Assembly: GCA_905373665.1 (NCBI GenBank)
Contig: CAJPTV010000001.1
Location: forward strand, 1 to 57,706
Source of the DNA: Bacteroidia bacterium
GTDB taxonomy: Bacteria > Bacteroidota > Bacteroidia > Bacteroidales > CAJPTX01
Direction of reading: 5' to 3'
Length of the DNA: 57,706 bases
Below the pieces are notes generated by a model, which made no database searches, was not told the DNA's origin, and worked only from the letters and a program-made list of their open reading frames with translations. The position numbers were made by a program, and so were the translations under genes. Positions 7,715 through 15,862 of this stretch are shown piece after piece (position 1 is the first letter of the stretch; each line of letters opens with the position of its first letter).

Positions 7715-10339
7715 CTACCCTCTTAACTTCTCCATCGCAGCTCGCACAGCCTCTTCCAAGCCTGCGGGGTTCTTCCCACCTGCCGAAGCAAAGTGCGCTT
7801 GACCACCGCCACCGCCAGCGATAAACTTACCCACCTCTTTCACAATAGCGCCAGCTGCTGGTGCACCCGCCTTTACCATCGCCTCACTCATGCAAACCAG
7901 CAACAACGGTTTGCCATCACACAACGAGCCGAGCACAACCCCAACCTGCGGCGCAAGCGTGCAAAGACGCGTCCCAATCTCACGAAGGTCGTCCGCATTC
8001 AGATCCTTAAGCAGTGCCTCTACATAGCGAACCTCGCCCTGCACCTGCGCCTCAGCAAAGAGACGATCCGCGGTCGCGTGCAACTCTTTCAAACGGAACT
8101 GCGCCAACTGTTTACGCAACGCCTCATTCTCCTCACGCAAGTGCTGCACGGCCTCCAACGCACTCCCCTGTGCATGCAACAGTTCGTCGATAGCCCCAAG
8201 GGTATCACTCATCTCATAATCGCGGTGTTCAGCGGCATTACCTACCACGGCCTCTATACGACGAATTCCCGCTGCAATAGCCCCTTCAGAGACAATCCGA
8301 AAGAGCCCAATCTCCCCCGTATTGGCTACGTGCGTCCCACCACAAAGCTCCACCGATGGTCCGAACTGGAGCACGCGGACACGGTCGCCATACTTTTCAC
8401 CAAAGAGCGCCATTGCCCCAAGCTGCTGCGCCTCGGCAATCGGAATACTCCGCCGCTCATCACGTCCAAAACACTGACGCACCAAGTCGTTGACCTTCTC
8501 CTCTACCGTACGTATTTCCTCGGCGGTCATCTTTTGAAAGTGCGAAAAGTCAAAACGCAAACGGTCTGGTTCGACGAGTGAACCACGTTGCTCTACGTGC
8601 GAGCCCAAGACTTGTCGCAACGCATAGTGCAAGAGGTGTGTCGCGGTGTGGTGCGCTGTAATCCGACGGCGGCGCTCCGTATCAACGTGTGCCATAAATT
8701 CCGCATCGGGCTTCTCGGGCAGATGGTCTACCTGTACCACTGGCAAACCGTGCTCCTTAGTACAACCGAGTACCTCTAAACGATCGTGCGTAGAAGCGAG
8801 CGAGCCCGTATCCCCCACCTGTCCCCCTTGCTCTGCATAAAAGGGCGAACGGTCGAGTACAAGCTGATAAGCATCATTACCCTTCTTGTTCGACACCGTC
8901 CGCATCCGCAAAATATGTACAGGCGCTTCGAGGTCATCATAACCGATGAACTCCGTGTTTGCCCCCTCGCGCACCACAAACCAATCCCCCGTGACCGTCT
9001 CAGCAGCACTACGCGACCGCGCTTTCTGTTCTGCCATACAACGTTCAAAAGCGGGCGCATCCACCTGCATTCCGTGTTCACGCAACATGAGCTCGGTTAA
9101 ATCGAGCGGGAAGCCGTAGGTATCATAAAGCTTGAAGGCGGTCTCGCCGTCCAACACAACGTTCTTTGCCCCAGAGAGCTCACCAATCTTTTGCTCTAGG
9201 AGGTGAATACCCGACTCGAGCGTGCGCAAAAAGGCTTGTTCCTCCTCACGGATAACGCTCTCAATGAGGCGCTGTTGTGCCGCAAGCTCGGGGTAGTAAC
9301 TCCCCATTTGTTTCACCAACGTGGGGATAAGCTGGCAAAGGAAGGGCTCGCGGAAACCGAGGAACGAATAGCCATAACGCACCGCACGGCGCAAGATACG
9401 GCGGATAACATACCCCGCCTTGTTATTGGAGGGGAGCTGCCCATCGGCTATCGAAAAAGCCACTGCTCGCAAATGGTCTGCGACCACGCGCAGTGCCACA
9501 TCCGTAGGTTCACTTTCGCGGTACTTTACCCCAGAAAGCTCCGATATCTTGGCAATGATGTCTTGAAAGATGTCTGTATCGTAATTGCTTTTCTTGCCCT
9601 GCAAGACGCGACACAAGCGTTCAAAGCCCATGCCCGTATCCACGCTTTTAGCAGGGAGGGGTTCGAGCGAACCGTCCGCCTTGCGGTTAAATTGCATAAA
9701 GACCAAATTCCAAATCTCAATGACCTCGGGGTGGTCTTTATTGACCAAGGAAGCTCCTGCTACCGTAGCCCGCTCAGCATCAGCACGAAGGTCGATATGT
9801 ATCTCCGAACACGGTCCGCACGGTCCCATGTCGCCCATTTCCCAGAAGTTATCCTTAGCGTTTCCGAAAAGAACACGATCTGCGGGGACATGCTCGAGCC
9901 AATAGTTACGCGCTTCGTCATCGGGCGCTAGTCCCTCTTTAGTTGACCCTTCAAAGACGGTGACGTAAAGACGTTCCTTGTCAATGCCGAGCACCTCGGT
10001 CAGCAACTCCCACGACCAGCCGATAATCTCCTTCTTGAAGTAGTCGCCGAACGACCAATTGCCGAGCATCTCGAACATCGTGTGATGGTAGGTGTCGTGC
10101 CCTACCTCCTCAAGGTCGTTCTGTTTCCCAGAGACGCGAAGACACTTTTGCGCATCGCATACACGGAGCGACTCAGGCTTACGGTTACCGAGGAAGATGT
10201 CCTTAAACTGGTTCATGCCCGCATTGGTAAACATGAGGGTCGGGTCATCCTTGATAACCATGGGTGCCGATGGCACAACCTTATGTTCCTTAGAGCGAAA
10301 GAAATCGAGAAAAGCGGCACGCACAGCAGCGGAATCCAT
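7715..10339 (-). CDS. alaS: alanine--tRNA ligase
   Basis: The 874-residue product is full length for AlaRS, which charges tRNA-Ala. It has the class II catalytic domain (about 1-240, FLDFFRSKEHKVVPSAPM and NAGMNQFKDIFLG), a tRNA-recognition helical region, the editing domain with HHTATHLLHYAL (Zn ligands HxxxH) and CGGTHVANTGEIG, a coiled-coil near 720-750 and the C-terminal DHHA1-like domain with GGGGGQAHFASAGG. ATG 10339 (MDSAAVR) is preferred to the TTG at 10348. A TATCTTTG box lies at 10368-10375. queG follows at 5 bases. Confidence 0.97.
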   Translation of the reverse strand: MDSAAVRAAFLDFFRSKEHKVVPSAPMVIKDDPTLMFTNAGMNQFKDIFLGNRKPESLRVCDAQKCLRVSGKQNDLEEVGHDTYHHTMFEMLGNWSFGDYFKKEIIGWSWELLTEVLGIDKERLYVTVFEGSTKEGLAPDDEARNYWLEHVPADRVLFGNAKDNFWEMGDMGPCGPCSEIHIDLRADAERATVAGASLVNKDHPEVIEIWNLVFMQFNRKADGSLEPLPAKSVDTGMGFERLCRVLQGKKSNYDTDIFQDIIAKISELSGVKYRESEPTDVALRVVADHLRAVAFSIADGQLPSNNKAGYVIRRILRRAVRYGYSFLGFREPFLCQLIPTLVKQMGSYYPELAAQQRLIESVIREEEQAFLRTLESGIHLLEQKIGELSGAKNVVLDGETAFKLYDTYGFPLDLTELMLREHGMQVDAPAFERCMAEQKARSRSAAETVTGDWFVVREGANTEFIGYDDLEAPVHILRMRTVSNKKGNDAYQLVLDRSPFYAEQGGQVGDTGSLASTHDRLEVLGCTKEHGLPVVQVDHLPEKPDAEFMAHVDTERRRRITAHHTATHLLHYALRQVLGSHVEQRGSLVEPDRLRFDFSHFQKMTAEEIRTVEEKVNDLVRQCFGRDERRSIPIAEAQQLGAMALFGEKYGDRVRVLQFGPSVELCGGTHVANTGEIGLFRIVSEGAIAAGIRRIEAVVGNAAEHRDYEMSDTLGAIDELLHAQGSALEAVQHLREENEALRKQLAQFRLKELHATADRLFAEAQVQGEVRYVEALLKDLNADDLREIGTRLCTLAPQVGVVLGSLCDGKPLLLVCMSEAMVKAGAPAAGAIVKEVGKFIAGGGGGQAHFASAGGKNPAGLEEAVRAAMEKLRG

Positions 10340-10367
10340 CTTCAGCAATGTTTAGAAAAATGACGGG

Positions 10368-10375
10368 CAAAGATA
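10368..10375 (-). promoter_or_regulatory. -7 box of alaS-queG
   Basis: The minus strand reads TATCTTTG, consensus TAnnTTTG, with a TTTG 17 bases further upstream (10396-10393), slightly short of the usual spacing. The leader to ATG 10339 would be about 22 bases. Confidence 0.65.
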
Positions 10376-10556
10376 CAAAAAGTCCTTACGCTCAAATGAA
10401 ATGCGTTATTCTAGAGTTAAATGTTCCATCTTTACTTTTGGACGAAAGTCGGAGATTTTCAGTTTAGCCCTTTCTTCCAGAAGAAAAGTTATAGTAGATG
10501 GCGCTTTTCTCTTAGCCGTTGCATTTATTGCTTGAATTTGGGAAAAATTTATTGAC

Positions 10557-11672
10557 CTATTCGATTACTTCAACAAAAGTGCTATCAATATCTTCTGTTA
10601 CAAGTATAGGGCAACTTCCATGCGACAATATCCTACTAATAACTTGTTGAGAAGGATGCCCATACGAATTGTTCTTTCCTACAGAAATAGGGCATAGGAA
10701 TTGTTCACCTTCAAGAACGTTTTCATCAAAAGATGGTAAGCTTCCATGATGTGGAATCTGTATAGTTCCTATAAAATCCCAATACTGATTATATTCAGTT
10801 CTTACGTTTACTTTATTCAAATCACCATCACCTGTATATAGACAAGCAACTCTATCAGGGTCAAAGAAATGGTTACAGAGCAGATGTCTATGGAAGTAGC
10901 AATAATCATAACAGCAATACTCTCTCCTCCAGCAACTCACTCTCCTCCTGTAATGAACATGTGAATCCCTTCTAAATGGACCAGAATATAAAAACATAGA
11001 GTTTTGATTAATTCCACCACTAAGACTTTTATAGATCTTCTTTATCGTATTCTTGACATTTGGGGAGAGAATGTAATCGGGGTCAGTCTTGAGTCTTTTA
11101 ATGTCAATCCCGTTTTTTTCTATATTCTCAAGGAATTCCTTATTTCGAGATTGATAGTCATAATTGTAAGGAACGAAGACCCAATTATAGCCTTTTTGTA
11201 GAGTCAGAGGAGTTCCACTCGGTATTTGAATTGGCTCACGTCTTTCTGACACATTGAGAGGTTCTCTTTCTCTAACCTCATTTTCAGCCAATGGTAGTAC
11301 ACTTATGATTTGAGTTTCTTCTCCAAAGAAATCATTCGGGTTATTTACTAGATTAGCTAAACGAGGCTCTCCTAAAGCTTTATATACATTGGATAAAACC
11401 CACTTTCCTTCATCATGAAGAAGAGGTATCACAACTCTTTCGATCTTCCTCGCTTTTTTCAAAATATCAATCAAAGAGACATGATCGAAATCAAAATGCG
11501 AAATGAAGAGAATGTGAATAACATCTTTTTCACCAAAGCTTTGACGAACAAGTCCACTTATATTTTTTTTGTTCGTCGTACCACAATCATACACGATGTT
11601 AATATCGTGTTGTATGTGCCTTTCGGAGTAAAAGGCCCCTTGACCTACTGGATGAAAAAATCGTTGAATCAT
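10557..11672 (-). CDS. metallo-beta-lactamase-fold hydrolase, ComEC-like, with Cys/His-rich insertion
   Basis: The 371-residue protein opens with HPVGQGAFYSE and the strand NIVYDCGTT. It has the metal-binding motif ISHFDFDHVSLI (SHxDxDH), then later CLYTGDGDLNK, IPHHGS and YGHPSQQV, the order found in the ComEC/Rec2-related branch of the metallo-beta-lactamase fold. No membrane segments or signal peptide are seen, so it is probably a cytosolic hydrolase or nuclease of unknown substrate. Just before the TGD motif is an insertion dense in Cys and His (about 10850-10975). The gene is clearly more AT-rich than its neighbours and lies beside an IS30 remnant, which suggests transfer. The ATG at 11672 is preferred to the TTG at 11714, because the HPVGQG strand typical of the fold begins right after it. 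Confidence 0.8.
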   Translation of the reverse strand: MIQRFFHPVGQGAFYSERHIQHDINIVYDCGTTNKKNISGLVRQSFGEKDVIHILFISHFDFDHVSLIDILKKARKIERVVIPLLHDEGKWVLSNVYKALGEPRLANLVNNPNDFFGEETQIISVLPLAENEVREREPLNVSERREPIQIPSGTPLTLQKGYNWVFVPYNYDYQSRNKEFLENIEKNGIDIKRLKTDPDYILSPNVKNTIKKIYKSLSGGINQNSMFLYSGPFRRDSHVHYRRRVSCWRREYCCYDYCYFHRHLLCNHFFDPDRVACLYTGDGDLNKVNVRTEYNQYWDFIGTIQIPHHGSLPSFDENVLEGEQFLCPISVGKNNSYGHPSQQVISRILSHGSCPILVTEDIDSTFVEVIE

Positions 11673-11843
11673 TGTTTGTGTAAGAGTGTTTGACAAAACG
11701 TCAGTCAAATTCAAACGCTACGACAACGGTTAAGAGAAAAATACCACAGCCAACGACTTCTCTGGAAAAGAAGAGAGGACTAAATCCTTCCTTCTGGAAG
11801 GGCTAAATTGTGTATCTCCAGCTTCCGTCCCAAAAAGTAAAAG

Positions 11844-12290
11844 ATGGCACACTTAACCCTAGAACAAAGGTATAAAATTCAGACCTTACGCGAAGAAGAT
11901 CACTCTCTAAAAGAGATTGGAGACAAAATCTGTAAAGACAAATCTGTCATATCGCGCAAGTTAAAACGAAAGAAACACTGATGACGATTAAAGCTCAACC
12001 GAAAACGATTACCGTGGATAATCGAAAAATTTTGCAGACATCAGGCAATAACAAATGAGCTTAAAGTCCCGATCTATTTTCCACATCCATACCATTCTTG
12101 GGATAAGGCTCGAACGAAAATATGAATGGTCTTTTCGCCAATCTCTGTTCCAAGACTCATCATTTGAGGATCTGAGCAGAGAGAGAATGTTCAGTACATA
12201 CAAGATCAGCTAAACAACCATCCTCGGAAATTGTTAGATTCACCGACACTGATAGAATATGCTTTTATGAATTGTCTTCGTTATTTGTAA
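11844..12290 (+). pseudogene. IS30-family transposase, decayed remnant
   Basis: The N-terminal part (ATG 11844 to TGA 11981) encodes MAHLTLEQRYKIQTLREE followed by KEIGDKI and KDKSVISRKLKR, the helix-turn-helix of Bacteroidota IS30 transposases. The central catalytic region is missing. From about 12002 the C-terminal part is readable only by changing frame at least three times: DN, then HQAITNELKVPIYF and HPYHSW, then SNENMNGL, then VQYIQDQLNNHPRKLLDSPT with stop at 12290. Internal deletion plus several frameshifts make it inactive. The tail at 12300-12326 resembles IS30 3' ends. Intact terminal inverted repeats could not be identified. Confidence 0.85.
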
Positions 12291-12420
12291 CCTGACGGGA
12301 AGTATTGCATTTGAGACTTGAATCCAGCAATAATTCTGGGTGCCCCAATGTAATTGAAATTCGATATGTTGCTGTACCTCAGTTTTCCAGAAAAGTAGAA
12401 AGCATATCCTAATAAAAAAA

Positions 12421-12450
12421 CGCCACCCCCAGATTGCTCCGAGAGTGGCG
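12421..12450 (-). terminator. terminator after the outer-membrane barrel gene
   Basis: The minus strand has stem CGCCAC/GTGGCG followed by seven T residues (12420-12414). It lies 32 bases past the barrel gene stop. Confidence 0.85.
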
Positions 12451-12481
12451 TAAATATGAAAATAGCTATATGCCGAGGAGA

Positions 12482-13144
12482 CTAGAACGAGAACTGGCAG
12501 CCTACCATAAAGGGCGCAGCACTCTTTTCATAACCAGCATGGTTGATCCCCAAGCCGAAAGAGGTAGACGAGGTTGTAACCGTCTTATCTCCAGCCTTTA
12601 CCGAAGTGCTATTGTACATCACACCAAAACGAACCACATTAGCCGTTGCAATAAGCGCTATCTGATTGGTCAATTCATACTTCAAGCCAGGTACGAGCTG
12701 CAAACCCACACCGAACACACTATTTCCGTCAGTAGAGGTAGTCTTACCTCCAGCAGTCATCTTACTTGCACCTACCGAACCAAAAGAGAGTGGGAGCTGA
12801 GCGTCGCAGAACAACTTCAGACGATCATTCCCCAAAGCAAAGTAGCGTACGTAGGGAACGATATGGAAGATAAAATCTGACTTTGTTGCCGAACTCTTTT
12901 CCTTCTGCTCTTCACCCGAGGACGTCGAAGAAGCATTGTAGTCAAAACCGATCCTTCCCCCAAGCGCGATATCATTGCTAAGCTCATACGATAGACCCGG
13001 AAGGAGTCTAAAGGCGATACGAGAGTTATTATCTCCCGCACTTCCATAATTCAAGCCAAGCTGACCATCTACCGCAAGTTGTGCAAACGCAGAGCCGCAA
13101 GCCATTGCGATCAGTGCAAAGAATAAGAACAACCCTTTCTTCAT
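12482..13144 (-). CDS. outer-membrane beta-barrel protein (porin-like)
   Basis: The 220-residue product has a clear signal peptide (MKKGLFLFFALIAMACGSAFA, then QLAV). The mature part has alternating polar and hydrophobic strands with repeated motifs of the form LLPGLSYELSNDIALGGRIGF and LVPGLKYELTNQIALIATANV, and ends in Phe (GCQFSF), the usual C-terminal barrel signature. It is probably an eight-stranded OmpA/OmpX-like barrel. No peptidoglycan-binding domain is present. The start is fixed by the signal peptide and by the promoter at 13177-13208. Its own terminator follows, so it is transcribed alone. The ligand is unknown. Confidence 0.82.
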   Translation of the reverse strand: MKKGLFLFFALIAMACGSAFAQLAVDGQLGLNYGSAGDNNSRIAFRLLPGLSYELSNDIALGGRIGFDYNASSTSSGEEQKEKSSATKSDFIFHIVPYVRYFALGNDRLKLFCDAQLPLSFGSVGASKMTAGGKTTSTDGNSVFGVGLQLVPGLKYELTNQIALIATANVVRFGVMYNSTSVKAGDKTVTTSSTSFGLGINHAGYEKSAAPFMVGCQFSF

Positions 13145-13176
13145 TTGTCTAAGTATTTTTGGGTTAACAAACAGAG

Positions 13177-13208
13177 CAAAGATAAGACTTTTACGTAAGA
13201 GCAACAAA
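13177..13208 (-). promoter_or_regulatory. barrel gene promoter, complete -33/-7 pair
   Basis: On the minus strand TTTG (13208-13205) is followed after 20 bases by TATCTTTG (13184-13177). This matches the Bacteroidota housekeeping promoter exactly and suggests strong expression. The leader is about 27 bases. Confidence 0.88.
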
Positions 13209-13257
13209 CTCGGTGACAAAAGAAACGTTGTAAACGATTACCATTCTATTCCTCTTC

Positions 13258-14223
13258 CTAAGAGGCTTTCGTCGGGAGGTCGTCGTCTGCCCGATTCTTC
13301 GCAAAGCGTTCAAGCCGCGAAGCGATATTCGCATCAAAGATCGGGGAGAGGATAATAAGCGTTACCGCCACCAAAATCAAGACCACCCCGACGCCAATCT
13401 GAAAGGTAAACGCCTCGCCAAAGACGATCATCCCAATCACCAGTGCCGTGAGCGGTTCCATAGCACCGAGCACCGAGGTAAGGGTCGAACCGATACTCTT
13501 GATGGCATACATCAACGCTAGGTTAGAGAGCAGGGTCGGCAGCAACGCCAATAGGGTGAGGTTAAGCCACGCCCACGCCGAGGGGACGACGTGTATCCCT
13601 TCGCCCGCTATCGCACTATGCAGCACAAAATAGACGTTACTGCATAACAGGGCATAGAAGGCGAGCTTGATATTGTTGCGTCGTCGCAGCACCCTAACGT
13701 TGTTCACCAGCACGATGTAGAGGGCATACGCCAAGCCCGAGAGCAACACCATGATGATGCTTGCCGCCGTAGCATTGCCCGTACCGCCCCCACGTCCGAT
13801 ACTCAGAAGCGAGATGCCCGTGAGCGCAAGTACGATAGCGATAATGGTAAACTTCGACGTTTTCTGTTTGAAGAAGAACGCCATTATGACCGTCACAAAG
13901 ACCGGATAGAGGAAGTGGAGCGTCGTCGCCACGCCCGTACTCATCGTAGCATACCCCTGAAAGAGCAGGGTCGCCGAGCCGTAGTAACAGAGCCCGAGGA
14001 GCATACACCACCCCAGCGCCTTCCACGAGATACGGAATGGAATACGCTTCATAAGCATCAGCAACGCCATTGCACCAGAAGCGATGAGCATGCGGTAAAT
14101 CAGTATACTATTCACACTCAGCCCTGCCGCCATGATGGGGAGTGTAAACAGGGGCAGCATCCCAAACGTGCAGGAAGATGCCATCCCCGAGAGGAAGCCT
14201 CGGAAGTTGAAAGGTTGTGCCAT
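13258..14223 (-). CDS. EamA/DMT-superfamily permease
   Basis: The 321-residue inner-membrane protein has ten predicted membrane helices arranged as two EamA repeats (about 10-145 and 155-290). Typical signs are the Pro-containing FLYPVFVTVIMAFFF at the end of repeat one and SVLGAMEPLTALVIGMIVFGE in repeat two. These proteins move small metabolites, often amino acids or their analogues, by exchange or export. The substrate cannot be inferred. It is followed upstream by the DUF1573 gene (13 bases between), so the two may be co-transcribed. Confidence 0.9.
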   Translation of the reverse strand: MAQPFNFRGFLSGMASSCTFGMLPLFTLPIMAAGLSVNSILIYRMLIASGAMALLMLMKRIPFRISWKALGWCMLLGLCYYGSATLLFQGYATMSTGVATTLHFLYPVFVTVIMAFFFKQKTSKFTIIAIVLALTGISLLSIGRGGGTGNATAASIIMVLLSGLAYALYIVLVNNVRVLRRRNNIKLAFYALLCSNVYFVLHSAIAGEGIHVVPSAWAWLNLTLLALLPTLLSNLALMYAIKSIGSTLTSVLGAMEPLTALVIGMIVFGEAFTFQIGVGVVLILVAVTLIILSPIFDANIASRLERFAKNRADDDLPTKAS

Positions 14224-14236
14224 AAACGTATGTTTT

Positions 14237-14674
14237 CTAGAAGGCTACGCGCCCGTGTTCTTTGTTTTTCACCACCGTCCCCTTGATGGGCACGAGCACC
14301 TCCTTATTCTTCGGATCGTTGGAGAGGATGGTTACCGTGCGGCTAATCGCGTGCAACTTAGGTTCAACACGGAAATAAACCTGTATTTCCCCCTCCTTGC
14401 CTGGGAGGATGGGCGCGCGAGTATAATCCTTGATGTCCGTACCACAACAGCCCGACACATTTTGCAGGATGAGGGGTGCCGTACCGTCGTTCCAAACCGC
14501 AATTTTCACACGCCCAGTGCTGTCATCGATCTTGCGCAACTCAATCTCGCCAAGTTGTACCTCGACAGGGTCTACGCGCAGGGTCGCCTCTTTTTTCTGA
14601 GCGAAAAGGGTGGTGGTAGCGAACAGGAACATGAGTCCACACAAGAGACTCGTCGGAAAGAAACGGGACATCAT
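14237..14674 (-). CDS. DUF1573 family exported protein
   Basis: The 145-residue product has a signal peptide (hydrophobic stretch FFPTSLLCGLMFLFATTTLFA) and one Ig-like DUF1573 domain: WNDGTAPLILQNV, then PILPGKEGEIQVYF, then LSNDPKNKEVLVPIKG. The domain usually carries SCGCT; here the position reads GCCGTD. The family is common and periplasmic or surface-located in Bacteroidota, with no settled function. ATG 14674 is chosen because an AGGAG lies seven bases upstream. Confidence 0.85.
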   Translation of the reverse strand: MMSRFFPTSLLCGLMFLFATTTLFAQKKEATLRVDPVEVQLGEIELRKIDDSTGRVKIAVWNDGTAPLILQNVSGCCGTDIKDYTRAPILPGKEGEIQVYFRVEPKLHAISRTVTILSNDPKNKEVLVPIKGTVVKNKEHGRVAF

Positions 14675-14757
14675 CTGCAATCTCCTAGTTTATTTGCAAG
14701 GAAGTAACGCAAAAGCTGTGCCGTATGTTATAGCAGCGTGCCTATCGCCCCATTGGG

Positions 14758-15750
14758 CTACTCTTTCTCCTCTTTACCAATATTGCCAATACGCTTGATA
14801 GCGTCGAGATAGTCACGCTCGACGTCGCTGAGGGTACGTTGTTTATACTTGCGGTATTCGTTGGTAGCGTGTTCCATCGCTTGGTCGTGTGAGACACTTC
14901 CCGCATCTTGAAGGAGCTGCTCGCCCGACATCGTGAGGATACGGTCGAGGTAGTTACTCCAGTCGAGCATCGTCATGGGTTGCTCACGTTCGGCTTGCCG
15001 TTCGGCAAAGTCTAAGTATCCGGAGACTAACTGCCCCATGGCGCGCAGCTCTTTCGCATCGAGGTAGTTTTTTGCAGTGCGTGCCTCAGAGAGAGTAGGC
15101 TGGTTGCCTCGAAAGGTCAGAAGCCCCATAAAGTCCTTTTCAGCGTCGGCGCGTTCGACAATGAGTTCGGCAGCCGTATGCCCATGCACCGCATAATGGA
15201 TCTTGTTCTGCACCCTCTTGAAAAACTCTTGCGAGGCGGCAGCACGCGGATCATAATCGATGCTCGTGGCATAGATCTCTAATACTTGGCGATAAAGCAC
15301 CTTCTCCGTCGCACGGATGTCGCGTATACGCTCAAGGAGTTCCTTCCAATACCCCCCACCCCCGAGCTGTTTCAAACGCTCATCATCTAGCGTAAACCCC
15401 TTAACGATATATTCCTTCAGGCGCTGACTCGCCCACTGACGAAAGCGCGTTGCAATGTTAGAACGTACGCGATAGCCAAGGGCAATAATCATATCGAGGT
15501 TGTAGAAGCTCGTCATGTAGGCTTTGCCATCGGCGGCAGTTGTTCGGAATTTCCGAACAACTGAAACTTCGGCAAGCTCCCCCTCCTCAAAAATGTGCTT
15601 AATATGCTCACTCACATTCGATTTGCTCGTCTGATACAGCTCCGCCATTTGGGCTTGTGTGAGCCACAGTGTCTCATCCTCGAGCCGCACGTTCACCGTG
15701 GTAAGACCGCTCGCGTCGGTATAGATAATTACCTTATTGTCGTTTCCCAT
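14758..15750 (-). CDS. RhuM-family (virulence RhuM / Fic-associated) protein
   Basis: The 330-residue protein matches the RhuM family. An N-terminal winged helix-turn-helix-like part (VRLEDETLWLTQAQMAELYQ, then SNVSEHIKHIFEEGEL) is followed by ALGYRVRSNIATRFRQWA and LKEYIVKGFTLDDERLKQ, and by a helical C-terminal domain. RhuM was named from a Salmonella pathogenicity-island gene. Bacterial homologues often sit in mobile or defence regions, and a DNA-binding role is inferred from the N-terminus. No toxin, restriction or mobile gene adjoins it here. It has its own TATCTTTG box at 15773-15780 and is divergent from the MMPL gene. Confidence 0.87.
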   Translation of the reverse strand: MGNDNKVIIYTDASGLTTVNVRLEDETLWLTQAQMAELYQTSKSNVSEHIKHIFEEGELAEVSVVRKFRTTAADGKAYMTSFYNLDMIIALGYRVRSNIATRFRQWASQRLKEYIVKGFTLDDERLKQLGGGGYWKELLERIRDIRATEKVLYRQVLEIYATSIDYDPRAAASQEFFKRVQNKIHYAVHGHTAAELIVERADAEKDFMGLLTFRGNQPTLSEARTAKNYLDAKELRAMGQLVSGYLDFAERQAEREQPMTMLDWSNYLDRILTMSGEQLLQDAGSVSHDQAMEHATNEYRKYKQRTLSDVERDYLDAIKRIGNIGKEEKE

Positions 15751-15772
15751 TCGCCAACCTCTATTTCATTCC

Positions 15773-15780
15773 CAAAGATA
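15773..15780 (-). promoter_or_regulatory. -7 box of the RhuM gene
   Basis: The minus strand reads TATCTTTG, with the ATG 22 bases downstream. No -33 box is evident. Confidence 0.65.
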
Positions 15781-15809
15781 AGCTTAGTTACTATCCCCAC
15801 CCTGCGCGG

Positions 15810-15841
15810 TTTGGCTATTTGAAACAGTTCTATTTAATTTG
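15810..15841 (+). promoter_or_regulatory. promoter of the MMPL-LolA-like operon
   Basis: TTTG (15810-15813), 20 bases, then TTAATTTG (15834-15841): one mismatch from the consensus with exact spacing. The ATG is 21 bases downstream. Confidence 0.6.
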
Positions 15842-15862
15842 TAGTACTAATACAGGTAAGCA

